A stretch of DNA of 64,000 bases from Aminipila sp963524205 (lineage in GTDB: Bacteria; Bacillota; Clostridia; Peptostreptococcales; Anaerovoracaceae): assembly GCA_963524205.1 (NCBI GenBank), contig CAURED010000010.1:60952-124951 (forward strand), read 5' to 3'. The translations under genes were made by a program, and so were the position numbers. Shown here in pieces: positions 1 to 8,425 of this stretch. The notes beneath the pieces were generated by a model that ran no database searches, was not told the origin of the DNA, and saw only the letters and a list, made by a program, of their open reading frames with translations. How positions within the stretch are numbered: the stretch's first letter is position 1; each line of letters starts with the position of its first letter.

Positions 1-459
1 ATCAATTGGTTTAATGATCAATGGGTATTTTAATTCTTCATGAATATTCAAAATATCTTGTATAGAGTTTATTTCGTAATAGGAATGTTTAAAAAAACCT
101 TCCTTTTCCATTCTTTTTCGACTCAAGTTCTTATATGCACATTCATAAGCCGCATTTGTCCCAAAAGAAGGTAATTCAAGCATATCTGCAATCATTGCTG
201 CTAATGGTACTAAACCTACATGTCCCGCAAGCACTCCGTCAATTTTTTCTTGCATACAATTTTCTATAATTTGAAGCGCAATATCCTTATCACTTTCTTT
301 TGTTATTCTTATTAAATGATCAATGTTTTTTCTATCCTCCTCTTTAATATCTTCAGCATCCTTTTGTGTGGCTAAAACCGTTCTAAGCCCCAATCTTTTG
401 GATCTTAATAAATACTCTCTTCCAAATCGAAAATATTCAATTATTAGTATTGTCTTCAT
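1..459 (-). CDS. ATP-grasp family ligase, C-terminal part outside window
   Basis: The reading frame is open from the ATG at 459 to base 1 (153 codons) and continues beyond the window. It begins MKTILIIEYF and shows an alternating strand/helix pattern like the N-terminal pre-ATP-grasp domain of carbamoyl-phosphate-synthase or biotin-carboxylase-like ligases. The last visible residues, YPLIIKPID, match the start of the ATP-grasp fold (P-x-I-x-K-P). ATP-grasp enzymes join a carboxylate to an amine or thiol through an acyl phosphate; the substrate cannot be read from this fragment. A GGAGAG ribosome site lies just upstream of the start. A 29-codon ORF with its own ribosome site overlaps the start. 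Confident as ATP-grasp-like, not on role. Confidence 0.75.
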   Translation of the reverse strand, partial: MKTILIIEYFRFGREYLLRSKRLGLRTVLATQKDAEDIKEEDRKNIDHLIRITKESDKDIALQIIENCMQEKIDGVLAGHVGLVPLAAMIADMLELPSFGTNAAYECAYKNLSRKRMEKEGFFKHSYYEINSIQDILNIHEELKYPLIIKPID

Positions 460-526
460 CCACTCTCTCCAATTCTATATTAATGAACAAATTGATATTT
501 TTACAATTTACATTTATTTCTTTCAT
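437..526 (-). CDS. Possible 29-residue peptide overlapping the ATP-grasp start
   Basis: A short ORF starts at the ATG at 526 (MKEINVNCKN...) and ends with TGA at 437-439. It has an AGAGGTG ribosome site about 8 bases upstream and overlaps the start of the ATP-grasp gene by 23 bases in another frame. It is Asn-rich with an acidic tail. It could be a translational-coupling leader, or a substrate peptide, since some ATP-grasp enzymes modify ribosomal peptides (graspetides). No repeated core motif is visible, so the peptide-substrate reading is speculative. It may also be chance. Confidence 0.3.
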   Translation of the reverse strand: MKEINVNCKNINLFINIELERVDEDNTNN

Positions 527-635
527 TATATTATTCACCTCTTTTACTTTCAAACTGTTTTGACCGCAAGTTTAACTTTCCTTCGACAGTGTAAAGTATA
601 GCTAAACCACCGTCATTACTGGAAATTTCTTTATA

Positions 636-670
636 CAAAAAAAGCAACTTCAAAATTATTTTGAAGTTGC
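636..670 (-). terminator. Rho-independent terminator after the SLH/GH18 gene
   Basis: On the minus strand GCAACTTCAAAAT pairs with its complement ATTTTGAAGTTGC (13 bp, nearly loopless as read; a short loop must form from the central AT pairs), followed by seven T. It lies about 55 bases beyond the stop of the SLH protein gene. Confidence 0.8.
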
Positions 671-725
671 CTATAATCGTAAATTAACACAAAACATATT
701 TAATTGAGTTAATAAGTTCATTAAA

Positions 726-2387
726 CTATTGTAAACTATCCATTACACTATATCCGCTATAATTCGGTATGAGTCCTAATCTCCAAATTGAAATTTCATT
801 TATCCCAAACATTCTTGCCAGTGCTGCTTTCTCAAACATACTCTGCTCATTTTCATACCATAAAAATACATTTTTGCCCTCAGGTGTAGTATATTTCAAA
901 TATGGATTTCTATAAACAGTTGAAAAACCTTTTTCTGTTCCTGTTGCTGTCATCCACTTATATACGGCTTCCGTATTTGCATGAAGGGGAGCAGCAGAGA
1001 GGAGTTTTCCATCATTGGATATTTCCCAGCCTACCGTTGCAAAGCTTACAGCAAGTACTATTTTACTTTTATCCGACACACCTGTGGAACTGTCTGTAAT
1101 AGCCCTTAAAGAATAATATACACTTCCAATTGGTGTAACTGCAGTATTCTTATACCATTCTGTTCCTGTATATCCATCTAAAGAGATAGGATTATAATCA
1201 TGTGCCATCAAAATAACTTTATCAGCTAAATCACCTATAGTCTTATAATCAAATCCATCAAAGTAAACACCACTTGAAAGTGCTGGCTGCACTGTAACAT
1301 AAAGTGTCTTATTCTTTGCTTTAAGCTGAGTAGAAAGGTCTTTTAAAAAGGCATTAAAACCTTGTTTTACATCTGCCCCTTTTAAACCTTCAAAATCTAT
1401 AGTTACACCGCTGTATGGATTTTTTCCAATAGCCTCATAGTTCTTATTCAATTCTGCCATGATTGCATCTACTGCTGTTTTACGCTTATCAGCACTTAAA
1501 AGCATATCCTTCACCCCATCTGAAGTATCCATATATACTCCCAAATGTGCTTTTGTTTTATTGCTTTCTACATAAGAAATAATGTCTTCATAGCCCGATG
1601 GAATCTTAAACTCATTTCCACTTTCGCTACCTGTGTTTAACCAGACACCTTTTGAATCATTCACCATAGCACTCCAGCCAAAAGTTACAGCATCCAGGCA
1701 GCTTGTTAAATCCTTTTGGGCGTAGGAAGAAATCGCATAAAAACTATGTAAGAAATCCGTTTTCCCGTAATATTTCGCGTAGACTCTTACTAACATTGCT
1801 GCCGCTTCCTCACGTTTCGCAGTACTTGCAGGTGCAAAGGAACCTTGAGAAATACCATTAATCATTCCTATATCAAAAGCAACACCTATGTAACCCTTGT
1901 TTGTGGTTACATCAGTAAACTGCAATGCTGAAGACTCTGCAGTTTTTACTGCATCCGAAAGACCTAAAGCCTTTACAAACATAACTGCCATTTCTTCTCT
2001 TGTTATAGGTGAATCTGGTAGAAAACTACTTGCCTTATCTATAGCATTATTGGACAATGCCGTTTCAATATAGGAATAATACCACTTATCCTTTGAAACA
2101 TCTGAAAATGATGGCTGATCTGGTTTCACAGTCTGCCACTTCAGCATGTTGCATAAAATAGTAGCAAATTCCGCCTTTGTAATGGTCTTGCCATATCCAA
2201 AACTACCTTCAGACTGTCCCTGCATTAAACCGTATTTACCTGCATCAGATATGGATTGGATGGCCCAGCTGTCAGCGGGTATATCGGTATATGTAGTTTC
2301 TGCAAATGCTGGCATTGCAGGAATAGCCATTACGGTTACCATGCCCACTAAAGCAACACTTATAAATTTTTTCATAAAATTAATCAT
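726..2387 (-). CDS. SLH-domain surface protein with GH18 glycosidase domain
   Basis: Secreted wall-bound glycosidase-like protein of 553 residues. A signal peptide spans about residues 1-29 (hydrophobic core, AFA cleavage site). Three S-layer homology domains follow at about 32-90, 92-150 and 155-212 (TDIPADSWA, SDVSKDKWY, TDVTTNKGY). Residues 215-550 resemble the GH18 barrel of YaaH/SleL-type spore or wall glycosidases, with GVTIDFEGLKG at 327-337; Glu333 would be the acid/base residue of the DxxDxE motif, whose first Asp positions are poorly kept. SLH domains bind pyruvylated secondary wall polymer, and csaB in this window could make that ligand. Start chosen at MINFM, 11 bases after AAGGGGG. 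The substrate is likely peptidoglycan or a related amino-sugar polymer, by family only. Confidence 0.88.
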   Translation of the reverse strand: MINFMKKFISVALVGMVTVMAIPAMPAFAETTYTDIPADSWAIQSISDAGKYGLMQGQSEGSFGYGKTITKAEFATILCNMLKWQTVKPDQPSFSDVSKDKWYYSYIETALSNNAIDKASSFLPDSPITREEMAVMFVKALGLSDAVKTAESSALQFTDVTTNKGYIGVAFDIGMINGISQGSFAPASTAKREEAAAMLVRVYAKYYGKTDFLHSFYAISSYAQKDLTSCLDAVTFGWSAMVNDSKGVWLNTGSESGNEFKIPSGYEDIISYVESNKTKAHLGVYMDTSDGVKDMLLSADKRKTAVDAIMAELNKNYEAIGKNPYSGVTIDFEGLKGADVKQGFNAFLKDLSTQLKAKNKTLYVTVQPALSSGVYFDGFDYKTIGDLADKVILMAHDYNPISLDGYTGTEWYKNTAVTPIGSVYYSLRAITDSSTGVSDKSKIVLAVSFATVGWEISNDGKLLSAAPLHANTEAVYKWMTATGTEKGFSTVYRNPYLKYTTPEGKNVFLWYENEQSMFEKAALARMFGINEISIWRLGLIPNYSGYSVMDSLQ

Positions 2388-2421
2388 AATCTTATTTTCC
2401 CCCTTTGTTTTACATATTTTT

Positions 2422-2450
2422 ATTATGCACCTATACGATTAAATTTTCAA
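2422..2450 (-). promoter_or_regulatory. Sigma-A-type promoter of the SLH/GH18 gene
   Basis: On the minus strand TTGAAA (2445-2450), a 17-base spacer and CATAAT (2422-2427), 35 bases upstream of the start codon. It sits directly behind the stop of the CPBP gene, so the SLH gene is probably its own transcription unit. Confidence 0.6.
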
Positions 2451-2465
2451 TCCTGTTTATCCTTT

Positions 2466-3149
2466 TTAAATTATTCCAAAAAGGATAAAGCCAACTGTAT
2501 TTATAGAAAAATTAGCAAACATATGTACAAACCAAGATGTATATATATTTTGCTGCTTTTCATTTAGCCAATCGAAGATTATTCCTGCTACAATAAGTGC
2601 AGCAAGTAAAAGTAAAAATAACCAGATAGAAAACCATCCTATCATCATTGCTACATGGTATACAGCAAAAGCAAAAGAACTTACCAGATAGGCAGACTTT
2701 CGGTTTGCTAATTTTTTTAAATTCATAAATACAAATCCCCTAAAGAAAAATTCTTCTAAAAGAGAATTAGCAAAGGAAATATAAATTGCCACAAGTACAA
2801 AATTATCTTTATTAACACCTACATTTTTATTTAGCGCACCTGTTACTTGTGAAAAGTCAAAAAAAGCTCCAATGGTGAAATAACAGGCAAGTATAAATAC
2901 ATATACTCCTATCCCAATCAAAACTGCATGGATTATTCCTTTACGTTTAACAGCAAATAATGACTTCAGCTGAATATTTTTGTTCACATAGCTATAATAA
3001 ATTGGTATCAATAAAAATGCAATAATCTTTAACACGGATTTTATTAAATACCCAGGCTGCCAAAATGCATCGGTTATGCCCATAAACATGCAGCTTATAA
3101 TTAAAATATAAATAATTTGTCTATAATCTTTCCTAGAATTAGACTCCAT
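2466..3149 (-). CDS. CPBP (CAAX/Rce1-like) intramembrane protease
   Basis: Integral membrane protein of 227 residues with about six to seven hydrophobic segments. It carries the family motifs: EEFFFRG at 132-138 (EExxxR), a His in VYHVAM near 165 and HxxxN in VHMFANF near 206. In Rce1-type glutamic proteases these residues form the intramembrane active site. In Firmicutes the family (CPBP, formerly Abi) includes bacteriocin self-immunity and peptide-processing proteases, but no bacteriocin genes are seen here. It starts 14 bases after an AGGGG site and has no obvious partner. Family confident, substrate unknown. Confidence 0.88.
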   Translation of the reverse strand: MESNSRKDYRQIIYILIISCMFMGITDAFWQPGYLIKSVLKIIAFLLIPIYYSYVNKNIQLKSLFAVKRKGIIHAVLIGIGVYVFILACYFTIGAFFDFSQVTGALNKNVGVNKDNFVLVAIYISFANSLLEEFFFRGFVFMNLKKLANRKSAYLVSSFAFAVYHVAMMIGWFSIWLFLLLLAALIVAGIIFDWLNEKQQNIYTSWFVHMFANFSINTVGFILFGII

Positions 3150-3174
3150 ACTTTTCCCCTAACTGCCCCTTAAA

Positions 3175-3666
3175 CTAATCTTTTATCACTGACCATTTCA
3201 TCATCAATTTTTCCAAAGAATAGGCTGCATTGGCAGGACTTGTAGAAGGCAATTCAATAATGTCCCGTCCTGTCTTTACTTTACCAAATCTATTATATAA
3301 TTTCCCCGCTGTTTTACCATTAGCAAATATCTTTTCAATATTACATTTGCCTAAAATGGTATTTAAATCCGCTGCTACAACTTCTCTGATGCTGCTATCA
3401 CTAGAACCTTTTATTTCACAGCTTTCAATAACATCCCAGACTGCAATCCTGTATTTATAAAGAAGCTCTTTTTTCTCCAGAACATTCTTTGGAACATCCA
3501 AACCATATATTCCTGCTATCACCTTCCAGAATCTATTTTGTGGATGTCCATAATAAAACCCGTTTTCTCTAGACTTTACAGAAGGCAAACTCCCTAAAAT
3601 CAATATCCTAGAATGTTTGTCATAAATAGGTTCAAACGGCTGTTTTATTCTTTCATAATCTGCCAT
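3175..3666 (-). CDS. DNA-deoxyinosine glycosylase (uracil-DNA glycosylase superfamily)
   Basis: DNA base-excision repair enzyme of the UDG/Mug superfamily, similar to the hypoxanthine-DNA glycosylase group, which removes deaminated adenine from DNA. The N-terminal LILGSLPS motif near residues 22-29, followed by GHPQNRFWKV, is the family signature; a late ELPSTSPAN segment corresponds to the C-terminal catalytic loop. I chose the ATG at 3666 (MADYERI) because GGG lies nine bases upstream; an in-frame ATG at 3684 has no ribosome site. The length of 163 residues is normal for the family. The upstream gene ends about 25 bases away, so cotranscription is likely. Confidence 0.85.
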   Translation of the reverse strand: MADYERIKQPFEPIYDKHSRILILGSLPSVKSRENGFYYGHPQNRFWKVIAGIYGLDVPKNVLEKKELLYKYRIAVWDVIESCEIKGSSDSSIREVVAADLNTILGKCNIEKIFANGKTAGKLYNRFGKVKTGRDIIELPSTSPANAAYSLEKLMMKWSVIKD

Positions 3667-3692
3667 CAGTCCAATCCCTTTCATCTGTCACT

Positions 3693-4370
3693 TTATAATT
3701 TGGGTTGCAATTCCTCATCAATCAGTTCCCATTCTTCCTGCATATTCTTGTCTTTCCATTGAGATTTAGCTTGTTCAAGTAATTTTTCAGCTTCCTCAAG
3801 TTCACCCTTTGCTATATGATAGTAAATATTGTTAGCAGCTATATTCCAATCAATATGATTATTTTCTTCAAACCTTAAAAAATCTTCCTTATTTTTCTCT
3901 GTGATGCTAATTACTTCTTCATAATTTCCCAAATAAAAGTAAAAGCATACCATATCCAGATAATAAATTATCTTGTTAATTCCTTTAACACTTTTCAAGT
4001 CTATATTCTCTAAAACTTCCAAGCCTTTTGCATACTCCTTCTTTTTCCCTAAGCCATAGCAAATATTAAGCATTAAAAGGCTTCTGTGAAATCTAGACTT
4101 TGATCTGTTTAGTAGTTTTTCAACATCTTCAAAAAATAAATCAAGATTTCCATGCTCCATCACTTGTCTATTTATAACATCTAATTTCCTGGCAAAACGA
4201 ATCTGGTATAAGCAGCTTAAAATAGCCGCAGAAGCAATCACTACAATTGCTAATAGTATGTAATACTTCCAAAACACATTATTTTCTATATCTATTACAT
4301 TTTTAAGTATAGCTAATATAATCCCAAGAGGAATTCCAATCCCTAAGATATACTTCATACGTATCTTCAT
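3693..4370 (-). CDS. Membrane-anchored TPR-like protein of unknown function
   Basis: 225 residues. Two hydrophobic segments at about 7-25 and 34-53 anchor the protein. The rest is all-helical, with spaced Leu/Tyr/Ala patterns (for example YAKGLEVLEN, YLGNYEEVIS and GELEEAEKLLEQA) that fit degenerate tetratricopeptide repeats, usually a protein-binding scaffold. I do not recognise a named family. AAAGGGAG ribosome site upstream. Tight spacing to the glycosylase gene suggests one transcript, though no functional link is evident. Confidence 0.6.
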   Translation of the reverse strand: MKIRMKYILGIGIPLGIILAILKNVIDIENNVFWKYYILLAIVVIASAAILSCLYQIRFARKLDVINRQVMEHGNLDLFFEDVEKLLNRSKSRFHRSLLMLNICYGLGKKKEYAKGLEVLENIDLKSVKGINKIIYYLDMVCFYFYLGNYEEVISITEKNKEDFLRFEENNHIDWNIAANNIYYHIAKGELEEAEKLLEQAKSQWKDKNMQEEWELIDEELQPKL

Positions 4371-4423
4371 TTTAACTCCCTTTTATCTTATGTAATGTAA
4401 AATAACTTTTTTGACTATCCACA

Positions 4424-5143
4424 TTAGTCCCAGCTCTCAAGACCATTGCCGCTTATTGGTATGGCCTCCCCTAAATAAGTAGGTTTAGGTTTAATTAGCA
4501 TTTTAAAGAAATCCTTGTTTCTAGCAAGGAATTCACGATTATCCCTCACTTGCTGCCCACCGTAAATCCTTTGATCTGAGCATACGCCATATGCCTGATA
4601 GCCTAATTTCTCAGCCATATATAATGCCCTATGCTGGTGATATTTCTGAGTAACAATAATCACTGTATTGACCTGGAAAATAGCCTTTGCCCTATACATA
4701 GAATCATAAGTGGAAAATCCAGCATAATCTAAGAAGATATCGTCCTCTGGAACATCACGGTCCAGTACATACTTTTTCATTGCATTTACTTCATCATAAT
4801 ATTTCTTTCCATGATCCCCGGATAAAAGTAACTTAGGCGCCGCCCCAGACTTATATAAGGCTATTCCCGTATCCAAGCGGTCCTCCAGCATATGACTGGG
4901 CGTGCCATCTGATTTAAGTCCTGCTCCAAGTACAAGAATGCAGTCTGCATTCAACTCTTTGAATCTGGATTGCTCTTCTTTAACAAAACTCACTTCTTTA
5001 TCTTCTTTTATTTCTCCAACAATAGCTGACTCTGTAGTTTTTATTACGTATTCATTTATGGCAAATGGTGATACTGCTAAACTTACTAAAATGATTCCTA
5101 TTATCATTACAATTTTCCTACTGCTTTTTTTCTTTTTGCCCAT
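4424..5143 (-). CDS. SanA/YdcF-like (DUF218) membrane protein
   Basis: 239 residues with an N-terminal membrane anchor at about 11-30 after a Lys-rich start. The DUF218 core follows: CILVLGAGL near 69-77, then RLDTGIALYKSG, KLLLSGDHG and the TYDSMYRAK and VTQKYHQHRA segments, all typical of SanA (vancomycin high-temperature exclusion) and ElyC/YdcF proteins. These act at the cell envelope and are linked genetically to wall precursor handling, but the biochemical activity is not settled. The upstream AGGA site is weakly placed. Family call strong, function open. Confidence 0.85.
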   Translation of the reverse strand: MGKKKKSSRKIVMIIGIILVSLAVSPFAINEYVIKTTESAIVGEIKEDKEVSFVKEEQSRFKELNADCILVLGAGLKSDGTPSHMLEDRLDTGIALYKSGAAPKLLLSGDHGKKYYDEVNAMKKYVLDRDVPEDDIFLDYAGFSTYDSMYRAKAIFQVNTVIIVTQKYHQHRALYMAEKLGYQAYGVCSDQRIYGGQQVRDNREFLARNKDFFKMLIKPKPTYLGEAIPISGNGLESWD

Positions 5144-5163
5144 ATTACTTTAATCCTAATTCC

Positions 5164-5649
5164 TTATATATATTTCACATAAAAATACATGGATTCTGAC
5201 ACATATCCTAATTGGTCATAAAATCTATGCGCTTCAGGATTTGTATACTCAGACTGGAACTGCAGCCTTTTGCATCCATGTTCCCTGGCATATGTTTCAA
5301 TAAACTGCATTACAAAACGTCCAATACCATTTCCCCTAAATTCTTGATTTATATATAAGTCATCTAGAATCAATGCTTTCCCATGACTCCACACACTAAA
5401 AATAGTCATAAGGTTTGCAAACCCTATAACCTTTTTTTCTTTTTCAATCAGTAAGAGTGTTATTAGTTCTGGATGCTGTAATGCTTCATCAAAGGTCAAC
5501 GCAAATCTTTCGTCAGAATTTGAATCTGTATTATTCCAAAAATCTTCATCCTTAATTTCATATGCCATAAATTCACGATTTAATAAAATCCATTCTTTTT
5601 TATCTTTAGAACTACAAATTCTTATTGTCAAAGAGTTTATTTTTTCCAT
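5164..5649 (-). CDS. GNAT family N-acetyltransferase
   Basis: About 161 residues. The acetyl-CoA binding motif is visible as FRGNGIGRFVMQFI near residues 104-117 (R/Q-x-x-G-x-G/A), preceded by a LDDLYINQEF strand and followed by the C-terminal EAHRFYDQLGY segment common in GNAT enzymes. It transfers an acetyl group from acetyl-CoA to an amine; the substrate cannot be read. The start is set at the ATG at 5649 because a GGAGG site lies six to seven bases upstream; an in-frame ATG at 5667 overlaps that site and is unlikely. Confidence 0.85.
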   Translation of the reverse strand: MEKINSLTIRICSSKDKKEWILLNREFMAYEIKDEDFWNNTDSNSDERFALTFDEALQHPELITLLLIEKEKKVIGFANLMTIFSVWSHGKALILDDLYINQEFRGNGIGRFVMQFIETYAREHGCKRLQFQSEYTNPEAHRFYDQLGYVSESMYFYVKYI

Positions 5650-5693
5650 AACTATCCTCCATGTCAATTAAATATTCTCCACATCTAGCTATT

Positions 5694-5722
5694 TTTACAT
5701 GATGTAATATATTATATATGAT
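5694..5722 (+). promoter_or_regulatory. Promoter of the HD-domain gene
   Basis: TTTACA (5694-5699), 17-base spacer, TATGAT (5717-5722) on the plus strand, 66 bases before the HD-domain start codon. Confidence 0.5.
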
Positions 5723-5788
5723 AAAAGAAGCTTTTAACAGAATATTTCTGCTGTAACATCAAATAATAAGTAATATTGAGGTGCTATT

Positions 5789-6409
5789 ATGACAGTTGAA
5801 AAGAAACTATTTACTGCAATAGACAATCACTTATTGCAGGATAAATACCCGTCACAATATTTAAATGAAATATCTATTTTACCTGAATTTATGGACTATC
5901 CATTTAATATGCTTCTGGATTTAAAAGAAACAGAGCAGGAACCTGCACATCATCCTGAAGGTAATGTATGGAATCATACGATGCTTGTTATAGATGAGGC
6001 AGCTAAACGAAAAGACAAAAGTATTAATTCCAAAGTTTTTATGTGGGCAGCATTACTTCATGATATAGGTAAGCCCGCCACTACCAAACTTCGTCATGGT
6101 AAATTAACAGCATACGATCATGATAAAATCGGAGAAAAACTTTGTAAAAAATTTTTATTAGCTGTAGATGCTCCAGAAACTTTTATAGAGCAGGTTTCCT
6201 CACTGGTTAGATTTCATATGCATATCTTATTTGTAGTAAAGAACATGCCTTTTGGCGATATAAAAGGCTTAAAAAATCATACAAATTTACAAGAAGTAGC
6301 ACTTCTAGGATTATGTGACCGACTTGGAAGAACAGACTCAGATATTAAAAAAGAAGAAGAAAACGTTGAATTGTTTTTATCAAAACTAACGGAAAAGGAA
6401 AGGATATAA
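5789..6409 (+). CDS. HD-domain phosphohydrolase-like protein
   Basis: 206 residues. The metal-binding HD pattern is visible: H in VWNHTMLV near 62, HDIGK near 91-95, H in AYDHDKIGE near 110, and a late CDRLGRTD that supplies the last Asp. The arrangement resembles the HD domain of bacterial tRNA nucleotidyltransferases but without the nucleotidyltransferase part. HD proteins hydrolyse phosphoester bonds of nucleotides or cyclic nucleotides; the substrate is unknown. GAGGTG ribosome site. The next small gene starts two bases after the stop, so the two are translated from one message. Confidence 0.82.
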   Translation: MTVEKKLFTAIDNHLLQDKYPSQYLNEISILPEFMDYPFNMLLDLKETEQEPAHHPEGNVWNHTMLVIDEAAKRKDKSINSKVFMWAALLHDIGKPATTKLRHGKLTAYDHDKIGEKLCKKFLLAVDAPETFIEQVSSLVRFHMHILFVVKNMPFGDIKGLKNHTNLQEVALLGLCDRLGRTDSDIKKEEENVELFLSKLTEKERI

Positions 6410-6411
6410 TT

Positions 6412-6564
6412 ATGGCTAAAGCAGGAATGAAAAGACCAGATCCTAAAGACCCACATGGAACAGAAAGTAACCATAAATCACATTTCCCCAAAAATGATGT
6501 AGAACCTGTTCAGGAAATACAGGGCAAAGCTAAAAGTGGTAAAACCAAAGCAAAACCAGTTTAA
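6412..6564 (+). CDS. Small basic protein of 50 residues, downstream of the HD gene
   Basis: An ORF beginning MAKAGMKRPD, rich in Lys and Pro with no hydrophobic segment, therefore probably soluble and largely unstructured. It carries a DPKDPHGTESNHK stretch that looks conserved in character rather than random, and ends in a Lys-rich tail (GKAKSGKTKAKPV). An AAGGA site lies inside the end of the HD gene and the start is two bases after the HD stop, followed by a clear terminator, so it is very probably a real second gene of a bicistronic unit. I do not know the function; a nucleic-acid-binding role is only a guess from charge. Confidence 0.65.
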   Translation: MAKAGMKRPDPKDPHGTESNHKSHFPKNDVEPVQEIQGKAKSGKTKAKPV

Positions 6565-6594
6565 AAGGAAGGGTCACCCCTTCCTTTTAATATT
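6563..6594 (+). terminator. Terminator of the HD/small-protein unit
   Basis: AAAAGGAAGGG and CCCTTCCTTTT form an 11-bp stem with a four-base loop directly at the stop codon of the 50-residue gene, ending in TTTTAATATT. Confidence 0.75.
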
Positions 6595-6612
6595 ACAGAT
6601 TTTATTAAGAGG

Positions 6613-6640
6613 GCCTCGCCGAGGCTTTTTTTATTTTTTT
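6613..6640 (+). terminator. Second plus-strand terminator, overlapping the ABC gene end
   Basis: GCCTC-GCC-GAGGC short GC-rich hairpin followed by TTTTTTTATTTTTTTT. The T tract runs into the 3' end of the convergent ABC transporter gene. It acts as a back-up stop for plus-strand transcription; on the minus strand no T tract follows the stem. Confidence 0.65.
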
Positions 6641-8391
6641 TCATACATATTATATAGCTTAGCATAAACACCATTTTTAGCTACTAGTTCTTCATGACTG
6701 CCTTGTTCCTCAATACCGTTATCTGTCAATACCATAATTGTAGTAGCATTTCTAATCGTTGTTAATCGGTGAGCAATGGTAAGAGTTGTTCTTCCCTTTG
6801 CCAGCTTTGCTAGAGATTCCTGCACTACCATTTCACTTTCATTATCCAAGGCAGAAGTTGCCTCATCTAAAATTAAGATGGGTGGATTCTTTAAGAATAC
6901 CCGGGCAATACTAATTCTTTGTTTTTGCCCACCAGATAATTTCACTCCATGTTCACCTACAAAAGTATCATATCCTTCTGGCAGTTGACTAATAAATTCA
7001 TGCGCTCCCGCAAGTTCTGCAGCTTCTACAATCTCTTCCTTTAAGGCTCCTGGTTTTCCATATTCAATGTTTTCATAAACAGTTCCAGAAAACAAGTATA
7101 CATCCTGCTGCACCATGCCAATCTGTGATCTTAGTGACTTTATAGTAACATTTCTTATATCAAATCCATCTATTAAAATTTCACCTGATGTAACATCATA
7201 AAATCTGGGAATCAAGTTACATAAAGTAGTTTTTCCTGCACCTGATGGACCCACAAAAGCTACATTCTCTCCTGCTTTAATATTTATATTGATATGTTCC
7301 AATATACTGTCACTATCGTCATATTTAAAACTTACATCTTGAAAAGCAATGTCACCTTTTAGTGCTGGTAATTCAACTGCATCCTCTGCATCATCAATCT
7401 CAACAGGTTCATCCATTACCTCAATAAATCTTTCTATTCCAGTCATACCTCGTTGAAATTGTTCAGTAAATTCAACAATTCTTCTCACTGAATTTAAAAG
7501 CATTACCACATAAAGTAAATAAGCTACTAAATCAGCTGCATTAATTTTTCCATTTATCATAAAAAATGAGCCTATTACAACAACTGCTATATACATGATA
7601 CCATCAAACATTCTTACAGTACCCTGAAATCCTGCCATATATTTATAGGCTTCTATTTTTACTCCAAGGAAACGTCCGTTTCCTTCTTCAAATTTTGCTT
7701 TTTCTATTTCTTCATTGGCAAAAGACTTTGATACTCTAATGCCTAAAAGGCTATCTTCAACTTGGGCATTAATCTCCCCAATCTGATTTCTTTGTTTCTT
7801 AAAGGCCTTTTTCATCTTTCCATTAAACTGCATGGAACAAATAATCATAATTGGGATTATGGCAAAAATAATTACTGTAAGCCATACATTTACAGAACAG
7901 AGTATAGCAAAAGATGCTGCAATTTTAAGGGCTGCAATAAAATATTCTTCGGGGCAGTGATGAGCAAACTCTGTTATATCAAATAAATCACTTGTTATTC
8001 TTGCCATCAGCTGTCCAATTTTAGTATTACTATAATAAGAATAAGAAAGTTCCTGCATGTGGGCAAACAAATCTTTACGCATATCCGTTTCAATCCTTGC
8101 CCCCATTACATGCCCTACATTAGCCATATAATAATTAGCAACTACATCAATCAATCGAAGTAGTAAATATAAAGCACCCAAACTAAAAATCATCTTTACA
8201 GTTAAACTTTCTATGTCATTCATCCCTTTATCTGTTATGAACCTTACAATTAATGGAAGTACCAGATCGCAAAGGGTCGTCAATGTTGCGCAAAATAGGT
8301 CCAGTATTAAAACCAACTTATATTTTTTAAAATAAGGTATAAATCTTTTTATTAAATAGGATGTTTTTTTAGTGATTACATTTTCAGTCAT
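6631..8391 (-). CDS. ABC transporter, fused permease and ATPase (exporter type)
   Basis: 586 residues with the half-exporter layout: an ABC type-1 transmembrane domain (about 1-320, six hydrophobic helices) followed by the nucleotide-binding domain (about 345-586). Visible motifs: Walker A GPSGAGKTT, Q-loop MVQQDVYLF, signature LSGGQKQR, Walker B ILILDEATSALD and the switch His in TIAHRL. Half-transporters dimerise; this group (MsbA/MdlB-like) exports lipids, drugs or peptides. With no partner half-transporter gene adjacent, it likely works as a homodimer. GGGGAG ribosome site six bases upstream. Substrate unknown. Confidence 0.93.
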   Translation of the reverse strand: MTENVITKKTSYLIKRFIPYFKKYKLVLILDLFCATLTTLCDLVLPLIVRFITDKGMNDIESLTVKMIFSLGALYLLLRLIDVVANYYMANVGHVMGARIETDMRKDLFAHMQELSYSYYSNTKIGQLMARITSDLFDITEFAHHCPEEYFIAALKIAASFAILCSVNVWLTVIIFAIIPIMIICSMQFNGKMKKAFKKQRNQIGEINAQVEDSLLGIRVSKSFANEEIEKAKFEEGNGRFLGVKIEAYKYMAGFQGTVRMFDGIMYIAVVVIGSFFMINGKINAADLVAYLLYVVMLLNSVRRIVEFTEQFQRGMTGIERFIEVMDEPVEIDDAEDAVELPALKGDIAFQDVSFKYDDSDSILEHININIKAGENVAFVGPSGAGKTTLCNLIPRFYDVTSGEILIDGFDIRNVTIKSLRSQIGMVQQDVYLFSGTVYENIEYGKPGALKEEIVEAAELAGAHEFISQLPEGYDTFVGEHGVKLSGGQKQRISIARVFLKNPPILILDEATSALDNESEMVVQESLAKLAKGRTTLTIAHRLTTIRNATTIMVLTDNGIEEQGSHEELVAKNGVYAKLYNMYEKK

Positions 8392-8425
8392 TTCTAACTC
8401 CCCTTAGTCAACCTCTTGTTTTATA

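Noticed and set aside
437..526. Typical graspetide (microviridin-type) precursor
   Set aside because: No repeated Thr/Ser-acid core or PFFARFL-like leader motif is present; kept only as a low-confidence ORF.
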